In this document: positions 1 to 6,075 of the stretch, piece after piece
How positions within the stretch are numbered: the first letter of the stretch is position 1
Layout of the letters: each line of letters opens with the position of its first letter
NCBI RefSeq assembly: GCF_002737765.1
Contig: NZ_PEGG01000093.1
Coordinates: 1 to 8,401 of the forward strand
Length of the DNA stretch: 8,401 bases
DNA from: Caulobacter sp. B11
GTDB lineage: Bacteria > Pseudomonadota > Alphaproteobacteria > Caulobacterales > Caulobacteraceae
Reading direction: 5' to 3'
Position numbers and translations under genes: made by a program
The notes under the pieces: generated by a model
The model's database searches: none
What the model saw: the letters and a program-made list of their open reading frames with translations, nothing else
What the model was told of the DNA's origin: nothing

Positions 1-1105
1 GATCGGCGGCGACCCAGGGGTGGGAAAGCAACCTTGCTGCTGGAGGTGGTGGCCAAGGCCTCGCTGCGCGGCGCGTCCTTGCGCTATATCTCGGGCGAGG
101 AGGCTGTTGAGCAGATCCGCTCGCGCGCCGCCCGAATGGGCCTGGCCCAGGCCCCGGTTCAAACTGGCCGCCGAAAGCAGCCTGCGCGATATCCTCGACG
201 GCCTGAAGCGCGACAATTTCGACCTGGTGGTCATCGATTCGATCCAGACCATGTGGAGCGACGCCCACGAGGCCGGGCCCGGCACGGTCACCCAGGTGCG
301 GGCGTGCGCCAGCGAACTGGTGCGCCTGGCCAAGAAGAAGGGCGTGGCGATCCTGCTGGTTGGCCATGTGACCAAGGACGGCCAGATCGCCGGCCCCCGC
401 GTGGTCGAGCATCTGGTCGACGCGGTGCTCAGCTTCGAGGGCGAGCGCGGCTATCCGTTCCGTATCCTGCGCGGGGCCAAGAACCGCTTCGGGGCCACCG
501 ACGAGATCGGCGTGTTCGAAATGGGCGACATCGGCCTGCGCGAAGTCAAGAATCCCTCGGCCCTGTTCCTCAACGAAGGCGGCGAGCGGGCGGCGGGCGC
601 GGCGGTGTTCGCCGGCATCGAGGGATCACGGCCGGTTCTGGTCGAATTCCAGGCCCTGGTCGCCCCATCCGCCTACGGAACGCCGCGTCGCGCTGTGGTC
701 GGCTGGGATTCCGGACGTCTGGCCATGGTTTTGGCGGTGTTGGAATCCCGATGCGGCCTTGGTTTTGGCAACAAGGACGTCTATCTGAACGTCGCTGGCG
801 GCTTGCGGATCACCGAGCCGGCGGCGGATCTCGCGGCGGCGGCGGCCCTGGCCTCCTCGGCGCTGGATATAGCCTTGCCCCAGGACTGCGTCGTATTCGG
901 CGAGGTCAGCCTGTCGGGCGAGGTGCGGCCAGTCAGCCGGATGGAGACGCGTTTGAAGGAAGCCGCCAAGCTTGGGTTCGGGCGCGCCCTGGGACCGCTT
1001 TCGGGCCTGCCCGAAGGCGGCGGCGTGATTCCCGTGGCCGGCGTGGCGCGGCTTGCCGACGCGGTGCGCCGCATCGAGAACGAGATCTGGAGCGCCCTGG
1101 CTTGA
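1..1105 (+). CDS. radA: DNA repair protein RadA (Sms), 5'-partial, two compensating frameshifts
   Basis: RadA is a RecA-like, DnaB-related ATPase that promotes branch migration and processing of recombination intermediates in the cytoplasm. The window opens inside the Walker A motif (IGGDPGVGK at bases 2-28), so the N-terminal zinc finger is missing and roughly 367 residues remain of about 450 usual for the family. Seen in order: Walker A, a Walker B strand (LVVIDSIQT, about base 226), the RadA-specific KNRFG motif (about base 479), and a C-terminal Lon-protease-like domain (VSLSGEVRPV, then KEAAKLGF). The reading frame breaks twice. One base is missing at about 29-30, where the Walker A Ser codon should be, and one is extra at about 160. 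Between them the conserved protein (LLLEVV, YISGEEA, RAARMGL) lies in another frame. Net shift is zero, so the plain frame stays open but carries about 44 wrong residues. The stop overlaps the cvpA start. Identity is certain; the indels are probably sequence errors. Confidence 0.95.
   Translation, partial: IGGDPGVGKQPCCWRWWPRPRCAARPCAISRARRLLSRSARAPPEWAWPRPRFKLAAESSLRDILDGLKRDNFDLVVIDSIQTMWSDAHEAGPGTVTQVRACASELVRLAKKKGVAILLVGHVTKDGQIAGPRVVEHLVDAVLSFEGERGYPFRILRGAKNRFGATDEIGVFEMGDIGLREVKNPSALFLNEGGERAAGAAVFAGIEGSRPVLVEFQALVAPSAYGTPRRAVVGWDSGRLAMVLAVLESRCGLGFGNKDVYLNVAGGLRITEPAADLAAAAALASSALDIALPQDCVVFGEVSLSGEVRPVSRMETRLKEAAKLGFGRALGPLSGLPEGGGVIPVAGVARLADAVRRIENEIWSALA
1089..1092 (+). promoter_or_regulatory. 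Ribosome binding site deciding the cvpA TTG start
   Basis: A GGAG sits inside the last codons of radA, 9 nt before the TTG at 1102. It supports that rare start codon, for which no ATG or GTG alternative exists before the first membrane segment. Confidence 0.55.
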
Positions 1106-1725
1106 CCCCGTTCGACATCATCGCCGGCCTGCTGCTGCTGGTTTCGGGCCTGATCGGCTTTACCCGCGGCGCGGCCCGGGAATTGACCTCGGCCATGAGC
1201 TTCATCTTCGCCGCCGTCGTGGCCCTGCTGGCCCTGCGCCTGACCGGCCCGATGTTCCGGGCGATGATGGACCCCGACTGGGCGGCGACCGCCGCGGCTA
1301 TCCTGACCACCTTTGTCCTGGCCTTCATCGTCATCCGGCTGATCGGCGGCCACCTGACCCAGTCACTGCATGACAATGCTGGCCTGGGGCTGATCGACCG
1401 CGCCATCGGCCTGGGCTTTGGCCTGATGCGAGCCTTGGTGGTGCTGGGGGTGTTCAACCTGGTGTTCAACATGGCCACCCCGCCCGATCGCGTGCCGGCT
1501 TGGGTGTCGACCTCGATCTTCTATCCCCTGTCCGCCGCCAGCGCCCAGGTGTTGAAGGTCTTCGCGCCCAAGGGCGCCGGGCTGGCGGGCAGGCTGGCCC
1601 CCGCCATCGAGGACGCCGTCCGCGATGGCGCCAGCGACAAACCGCGCACGCCCAAGCCGGGCGAAGCAGGCTATGATCAATCCCAGCGTCGCTCGGTCGA
1701 CGACCTGGTGGAGCAATCACGATGA
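1102..1725 (+). CDS. cvpA: CvpA family inner-membrane protein
   Basis: CvpA is a small polytopic inner-membrane protein named for its requirement in colicin V export in E. coli, where it lies just upstream of purF; its molecular function is not settled. The protein here is 207 residues. Hydrophobic segments lie at about 4-20, 28-47, 60-80 and 95-125, the last containing the family pattern DRAIGLGFGLMR. A hydrophilic tail of about 55 residues follows (GASDKPRTPKPGE, ending SVDDLVEQSR). The TTG start gives TPFDIIAGLLLL directly before the first membrane helix, and its codon overlaps the radA stop (TTGA). The stop overlaps the purF start (ATGA), so radA, cvpA and purF look translationally coupled in one operon. 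The same frame stays open upstream through radA, but that stretch is a shadow of radA and not an N-terminal extension. Confidence 0.9.
   Translation: MTPFDIIAGLLLLVSGLIGFTRGAARELTSAMSFIFAAVVALLALRLTGPMFRAMMDPDWAATAAAILTTFVLAFIVIRLIGGHLTQSLHDNAGLGLIDRAIGLGFGLMRALVVLGVFNLVFNMATPPDRVPAWVSTSIFYPLSAASAQVLKVFAPKGAGLAGRLAPAIEDAVRDGASDKPRTPKPGEAGYDQSQRRSVDDLVEQSR
1710..1713 (+). promoter_or_regulatory. Ribosome binding site of purF
   Basis: A GGAG inside the end of cvpA lies 8 nt upstream of the purF ATG at 1722. It supports the start that yields a 27-residue propeptide before the catalytic cysteine. Confidence 0.6.
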
Positions 1726-3220
1726 CGTCTTTCGGCCAGTCCACCGACCGCTACTCGTCCGCCCCGTGGCGCGATCCGGAAGATGATACGCTTCGCCTGG
1801 AGTGCGGCGTGTTCGGCGTGTTCGGCGTCAGCGACGCCGCCGCCGTCACCGCCCTGGGCCTGCACGCCCTGCAGCACCGCGGACAGGAAGCTTGCGGCAT
1901 CGCCGCCTTCGACGGCCAGCGCTTCCACACCGAACGCCATATGGGCCATGTCGGCGACGCCTTCACCGGCTCCGACCTGGTCCAGCGCCTGCCGGGCCAG
2001 ATGGCCATCGGCCATACCCGCTATTCCACCGCCGGCGGCAGCGGCATCCGCAATGTCCAGCCGATGTTCGCCGATCTGGAAACCGGCGGCGTTGCCCTGG
2101 CCCACAACGGCAACCTGACCAATTTCCTGACCCTGCGCGAGCGCCTGGTGCAGGAAGGCGCGATCTTCCAGTCGACCTCGGATTCCGAGGTGATCCTCCA
2201 TCTGATCGCCCGCTCGCGGAAGGCTCGCATCGTCGATCGCTTCATCGACGCCGTGGCCCAGATCGAAGGCGGCTACGCCCTGGTGGCGATCACCAACAAG
2301 AAGATGATCGGGGTCCGCGACCCGCTGGGCATCCGTCCGCTGGTTCTGGGCGACCTCGACGGCAAGCCCGTCCTGGCCTCGGAAACCTGCGCCCTCGACA
2401 TGATCGGGGCCCGCTTCGTGCGTGACATCGCCCACGGCGAGATGGTGGTGATTTCGGAAACCGGCGTGGAGTCGAGTCGGCCCTTCGCCAATGTGGCCGC
2501 CCGCCCCTGCGTGTTCGAATATGTCTATTTCGCCCGCCCGACAGCGTCGTGAACGGCCGCTCGGTCTATGAGGTGCGCAAGCGCATGGGCCAGCGCCTGG
2601 CCCAGGAAACCGGCGTCGAGGCCGACGTCGTCGTGCCGGTGCCCGACAGCGGCGTGCCGGCCGCCATCGGTTACGCCCAGGCCAGCGGCATTCCCTTCGA
2701 CCTGGGGATCATCCGCAACCACTATGTGGGCCGCACCTTCATCCAGCCGACCCAGGGTGTTCGCGAACTGGGCGTGCGCATGAAGCACAGCCCCAATCGC
2801 GCCGTGCTCGAGGGCAAGCGGGTGATCCTGATCGACGACTCGATCGTGCGCGGCACCACCTCCCTGAAGATCGTCCGCATGGTCCGCGAGGCCGGGGCCA
2901 AGGAAGTGCACCTGCGCTCGGCCAGCCCGCCGATCAAATGGCCCGACTTCTACGGTATCGACATGCCCGAACGCGATCAGCTGCTGGCCGCCAACAAGTC
3001 GCTCGAAGAGATGGCCCGCTTCCTCGAGGTCGACAGCCTAGGCTTCCTGTCTGTCGACGGCCTTTATCAGGCCCTCGACGCCGGTCAGCGCGACCCGGCC
3101 GCCCCGCAGTTCACCGACCACTATTTCACCGGCGACTACCCGACCCGCCTGACCGACCGCGAGATCGCCGAAGGCCGCAACGACCAGGCCGACCGACAAC
3201 TGTCGCTGCTCAGCGCCTGA
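1722..3220 (+). CDS. purF: Amidophosphoribosyltransferase PurF, frameshifted
   Basis: PurF catalyses the first committed step of de novo purine synthesis: PRPP plus glutamine gives 5-phosphoribosylamine, glutamate and pyrophosphate. Read across the frameshift it is 499 residues, a normal length. A propeptide of 27 residues ends LRLE, followed by the nucleophile Cys28 (CGVFGVFG) of the N-terminal Ntn glutaminase domain, with HRGQEACGI, GHTRYST and HNGNLTN. The C-terminal phosphoribosyltransferase domain carries the PRPP loop VILIDDSIVRGTTS at about residues 368-381. Cysteines that bind the Fe-S cluster in Bacillus PurF are not present: DFYGID replaces CFYGID, and the C-terminal pair is absent. 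The frame breaks at about 2537-2539 (residue ~273), where CCCC has become CCC. As written, the first frame ends at a TGA after ARPTAS (2552) and the rest, from DSVVNGRSVYEV onward, lies in another frame. Start overlaps cvpA by 4 nt. The break is likely a sequencing error in an essential gene. Confidence 0.96.
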
Positions 3221-3233
3221 ACGCCGCTGCCGC

Positions 3234-3264
3234 CGTCATCCCCAGGCTTGTTCAGGGGACCCGC
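3234..3264 (+). repeat. Degenerate palindromic intergenic repeat
   Basis: The segment contains CCCCAGGCTTGTTCAGGGG flanked by GTCAT and ACCC. It looks like a decayed copy of the short hairpin repeats (GTCATCCC...GGGACC type) scattered between genes of many alphaproteobacteria; the arms pair CCCC with GGGG, then imperfectly. The sequence to about 3320, with another CCGG-rich segment, may belong to the same element. It has no T-tract and so is not an obvious terminator, though it sits just after purF. Recognised by resemblance only; one copy in this window. Confidence 0.4.
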
Positions 3265-3332
3265 GCCGCGCTAATCCAGCGTCCCGACGCCTTCGGCTCG
3301 GGTCGCCCGGATCAACCGGACGATGGCGAACA

Positions 3333-4322
3333 GTGAGTGGCCCCGTGAACCGACTTTCCAAACTGCTCGCTGCGCTGAAGATCGACACCTACATCCTGCT
3401 GCTGTTCGGCATGGTGGTGCTGGCCTCGGTGTTGCCGGTGCACGGCGTGGCGGCCGGGGCGCTGTCTTGGGTGGTCAAGCTGGCCATCGGCCTGCTGTTC
3501 TTCCTGCACGGCGCCAAGCTGTCGCGCGAGGCCGTGGTCGCCGGCCTGACCCACTGGCGGCTGCACCTGACCATCCTGGCCTTCACCTTCGTGCTCTTCC
3601 CGCTTCTGGGCCTGGGCGTCGCCCGCTCCGGACTGCTGTCGCCGACCCTGTCGATGGGCATGCTCTATCTCAGCTGCCTGCCCTCCACCGTGCAGTCCTC
3701 GATCGCCTTCACCTCGATCGGTCGCGGCAATGTCGCCGCCGCCGTCTGCGCGGCCTCGGCCTCGAACCTGCTCGGCATCTTCCTGACGCCCGTTCTGGTC
3801 GGCCTGCTGATGAACGCCCATGGCCAGACCGGCGGCTGGGAATCGATCCGCTCCATCGTCATGCAACTGCTCGTGCCGTTCGTGGCCGGCCAGCTCGCCC
3901 GCCCGTGGGTCGGGGCCTGGATCGAGCGCCACAAGACCCTGGTCGGCCGGGTGGATCGCGGGTCGATCCTGCTCGTGGTCTATGCCGCCTTCAGCGCCGC
4001 CGTGGTCGGCGGCATCTGGAACAATGTCTCGGCCCTGGAACTGGCCCTGCTGATCGCCGTCTGTTGCGGCCTGCTGGCCGTGATCATGGCCGCCACGGTG
4101 TTCGGGGCGCGCGCCCTCGGCTTTTCCAAGCCCGACGAGGTGGCCATCGTGTTCTGCGGCTCGAAGAAGAGCCTGGCGACCGGCGTGCCGATGGCGGGAA
4201 TCCTGTTCCCCGGAGCCACGGCCGGGGTGCTGGTGCTGCCGCTGATGATCTTCCACCAGATCCAGCTGATGGTGTGCTCGGTGATCGCCCAGCGCTATGG
4301 CGCGCGGGTGGAGGAAGACTGA
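3333..4322 (+). CDS. Bile acid:sodium symporter-like membrane protein (SBF-like/YfeH family)
   Basis: This is a 329-residue polytopic membrane protein of the SBF-like family (YfeH, related to eukaryotic SLC10A7). The substrate in bacteria is unknown, so no specific transport activity is claimed. It is hydrophobic throughout with about ten predicted membrane segments. Diagnostic stretches are LYLSCLPSTVQSSIAFTSIG and ASASNLLGIFLTP in the middle, and FCGSKKSLATGVPMAG with HQIQLMVCSVIAQRYG near the C-terminus; length fits the family. The GTG at 3333 (SGPVNRLSKLL) is chosen as start, but a GTG at 3345 is also possible and neither has a clear Shine-Dalgarno sequence. It lies 112 bp after purF and 56 bp before the SDR gene on the same strand, so it may have its own promoter or be read through from purF. 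An overlapping frame from 3323 is a shadow. Confidence 0.9.
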   Translation: MSGPVNRLSKLLAALKIDTYILLLFGMVVLASVLPVHGVAAGALSWVVKLAIGLLFFLHGAKLSREAVVAGLTHWRLHLTILAFTFVLFPLLGLGVARSGLLSPTLSMGMLYLSCLPSTVQSSIAFTSIGRGNVAAAVCAASASNLLGIFLTPVLVGLLMNAHGQTGGWESIRSIVMQLLVPFVAGQLARPWVGAWIERHKTLVGRVDRGSILLVVYAAFSAAVVGGIWNNVSALELALLIAVCCGLLAVIMAATVFGARALGFSKPDEVAIVFCGSKKSLATGVPMAGILFPGATAGVLVLPLMIFHQIQLMVCSVIAQRYGARVEED

Positions 4323-4364
4323 CATCGAGCCGTGCGGCCGTGGTTCCAATCCCCCGCGTTAGCC

Positions 4365-4372
4365 TCTAGAAC
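4365..4372 (+). promoter_or_regulatory. Candidate -10 element for a leaderless SDR transcript
   Basis: TCTAGAAC matches 7 of 8 positions of the Caulobacter housekeeping -10 consensus GCTANAWC and ends 6 nt before the ATG at 4379. Transcription would then start at or next to the A of the start codon, giving a leaderless mRNA. This fits the lack of a Shine-Dalgarno sequence. No convincing -35 was found at the usual spacing (the nearest is a weak TTCCAA at 4344-4349). Confidence 0.35.
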
Positions 4373-4378
4373 CCGCCC

Positions 4379-5134
4379 ATGATTTCGCACCCCGACACGC
4401 CGCTGGCCGGCCGCATCGCTCTTGTCACCGGCGCCACCCGCGGCATCGGCGAGGCCATCGCCCTGGGCCTGGCCCAGGCCGGCGCCCATGTGATCGCCCT
4501 GGGCCGCACCCAGGGGGCCCTGGAAGCCCTGGACGACAGGATCTTCGCCGCCACCGGCGAGCACGCCACCCTGGTCCCGCTCGACCTGCGCGAGCCCGAC
4601 GGCCTCGATCACCTGGGCGCGGCGCTACATGACCGGTTCGGAAAGCTCGACATTCTGGTCGGCGCCGCGGGCGTCCTGGGGGCCCTGACCCCGGTGGGTC
4701 ATCTCGACCCCAAGGGCTGGGACATGATCATGGCCACCAACCTGACGGCCAACTGGCGACTGATCCGGGCCATGGACCCGCTGCTGCGCCGCGCCGAGGC
4801 CGGCCGCGCCATCTTCCTGACCAGTAGCGTCGCCAAGACGCACCGCGCCTTCTGGGGCGCCTATGCCGCGTCCAAGGCCGGCCTGGAAGCGATCGTGGCC
4901 TGCTATGACGACGAGATGGAAAACAGCCCGGTCCGCGCCGTCTGCGTCGATCCCGGGGCCATGCGCACCAAGATGCGCAGCCTGGCCTTCCCGGGCGAGG
5001 ACCCGATGACCGTGCCCGCGCCCGACACCATCGCGCCCTATATCGTTGAACTGGCCCGGCCTGACCGCGTCCCGCCCAAGGGCGTCGCGCGGTTCAAGGA
5101 CCGCGGGCAAGAGTCGGGCAGCATCGAAGCCTGA
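4379..5134 (+). CDS. SDR family NAD(P)-dependent oxidoreductase (YciK-like)
   Basis: This is a classical short-chain dehydrogenase/reductase of 251 residues, cytosolic, with unknown substrate. The Rossmann cofactor motif TGATRGIG is at residues 17-24. Arg43 after the second strand (ALGR) suggests NADP(H) preference. The catalytic residues are all present: Asn121, Ser149 (TSSVA), Tyr162 and Lys166 (YAASK). The usual NNAG motif is changed to GAAG at 95-98. The region VDPGAMRTKMRSLAFPGEDP and the overall pattern resemble YciK-type SDRs, but that assignment is from memory of the family. The ATG at 4379 has no Shine-Dalgarno sequence but a good -10-like element directly upstream. The gene lies 56 bp after the symporter gene and converges with the metallo-hydrolase gene, with only 3 bp between the two stops. 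No role shared with its neighbours is evident. Confidence 0.92.
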   Translation: MISHPDTPLAGRIALVTGATRGIGEAIALGLAQAGAHVIALGRTQGALEALDDRIFAATGEHATLVPLDLREPDGLDHLGAALHDRFGKLDILVGAAGVLGALTPVGHLDPKGWDMIMATNLTANWRLIRAMDPLLRRAEAGRAIFLTSSVAKTHRAFWGAYAASKAGLEAIVACYDDEMENSPVRAVCVDPGAMRTKMRSLAFPGEDPMTVPAPDTIAPYIVELARPDRVPPKGVARFKDRGQESGSIEA

Positions 5135-5137
5135 CCT

Positions 5138-6070
5138 TCAGATCACCAGCAAGTCACGTCCGACGATGATCTCGCCCGCGAAATGCGGCCGCACCGCATC
5201 GAGCCAGACGCGGTCGTCCAAGAACGGATAGCCGCCGGGCACGAAATGCGAAAGCACCAGGGTCTTGACCCCGGCTCGAGTGGCGATCTGGCCGACCTGC
5301 TCGCTGGTGGTGTGGCTGGCCAGCAGATGTTCCTTGAGCCGCCGGGCGTTGGGTTCCGTGGCCAGGAGCGCGTCCATGGCCGGCAGGTGCAGGACTTCGT
5401 GGACCAGGACGTCCGCGCCCCGGGCCAGCGCGACCAGGGCCTCCGACGGGGCGGTGTCGCCGGAGATGACGATCGATCGTCCGGGGGTATCAAAGCGGTA
5501 GGCGAAGGCGGGGATCACCGGTGGATGATTGACCAGGGCCGCGGTCACGCGGACGCGATCGTCCTGCATGATCAGGCCGCCACGCGTGATTTCGTGCGGC
5601 TGGATCAGGGGCGCCAGGGGCCGCCGCCCCTCGTCAGTGGTCCGGGTGGCGATATCCAAAGCGTTGAGCTTGAGGAACTGCCGGGTCATCGCCTTGAGCG
5701 GCGGCGGACCCCAGGTCGCCACCGGATGGTCCAGGTCGCCCGCCCAGGCCAGCAGCAGCAGGTTGCCGTAGTCGGCATTGTGGTCGGAATGGTGGTGGGT
5801 CAAAAAGACGTCGCTGATCGCCCTCAGCGGCAGGCCAGCGGACGCGATCTGCCGCGCCACGCCATTACCGCAGTCGACGATATAGACACGGCCGTCCACG
5901 ATGATCGCCTGACTTGGCGCGGCCCGGTTGCGCTTGGGCGTCGGCCCGCCCGCCGTGCCCAACAGGACCAGCTTCGTGCCCGAGACCTCGCGGGCCAGCA
6001 CCGGACCGGCTCCGGCGATCGACGCCAGGCCGGCCAGGAGGAACCGGCGCTTGATGTCCAGTCCCTCCAC
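5138..6070 (-). CDS. Exported metallo-beta-lactamase-fold hydrolase (RNase Z/arylsulfatase-like)
   Basis: This is a 310-residue MBL-fold metal-dependent hydrolase. The N-terminus IKRRFLLAGLASIAGAGPVLA is a signal peptide with a twin-arginine-like KRRFLL and a likely cleavage site after Ala26, so the mature enzyme should be periplasmic or membrane-associated. Metal ligands visible: His92, His94, Asp96 and His97 (HHHSDH), His181 (VNHPP), Asp204 (SGDT) and His274 (SHF). A further HTTSEQ at 252-257 resembles the RNase Z-type histidine motif. The family includes RNase Z and AtsA-type arylsulfatases; export argues against tRNA processing, and the substrate is unknown. The start is GTG at 6070, 5 nt after the der stop, with AAGGGA 11 nt upstream as a possible ribosome binding site; it is probably co-transcribed with der. 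Its stop lies 3 bp from the stop of the convergent SDR gene. Confidence 0.9.
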   Translation of the reverse strand: MEGLDIKRRFLLAGLASIAGAGPVLAREVSGTKLVLLGTAGGPTPKRNRAAPSQAIIVDGRVYIVDCGNGVARQIASAGLPLRAISDVFLTHHHSDHNADYGNLLLLAWAGDLDHPVATWGPPPLKAMTRQFLKLNALDIATRTTDEGRRPLAPLIQPHEITRGGLIMQDDRVRVTAALVNHPPVIPAFAYRFDTPGRSIVISGDTAPSEALVALARGADVLVHEVLHLPAMDALLATEPNARRLKEHLLASHTTSEQVGQIATRAGVKTLVLSHFVPGGYPFLDDRVWLDAVRPHFAGEIIVGRDLLVI

Positions 6071-6075
6071 CGTTC

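Noticed and set aside
34..1101. Long open frame upstream of cvpA suggesting a 563-residue fusion protein
   Set aside because: Only bases 31-159 of it encode true RadA sequence (between the two indels); the rest is an Arg/Pro/Gly-rich shadow of radA. cvpA starts at the TTG at 1102 with its own GGAG.
2549..3220. Second PurF half as a separate phosphoribosyltransferase gene
   Set aside because: It begins in the middle of a conserved PurF segment with no ribosome binding site, and one inserted C joins it to the first half.
3312..4349. Minus-strand 345-residue open frame opposite the symporter gene
   Set aside because: His/Gln/Gly/Asp-rich composition typical of antisense shadow in GC-rich DNA; no recognisable domain.
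3323..4369. Plus-strand 348-residue open frame overlapping the symporter gene
   Set aside because: Arg/Ala/Pro-rich shadow translation without membrane segments; the frame from 3333 has the conserved SBF-like motifs.
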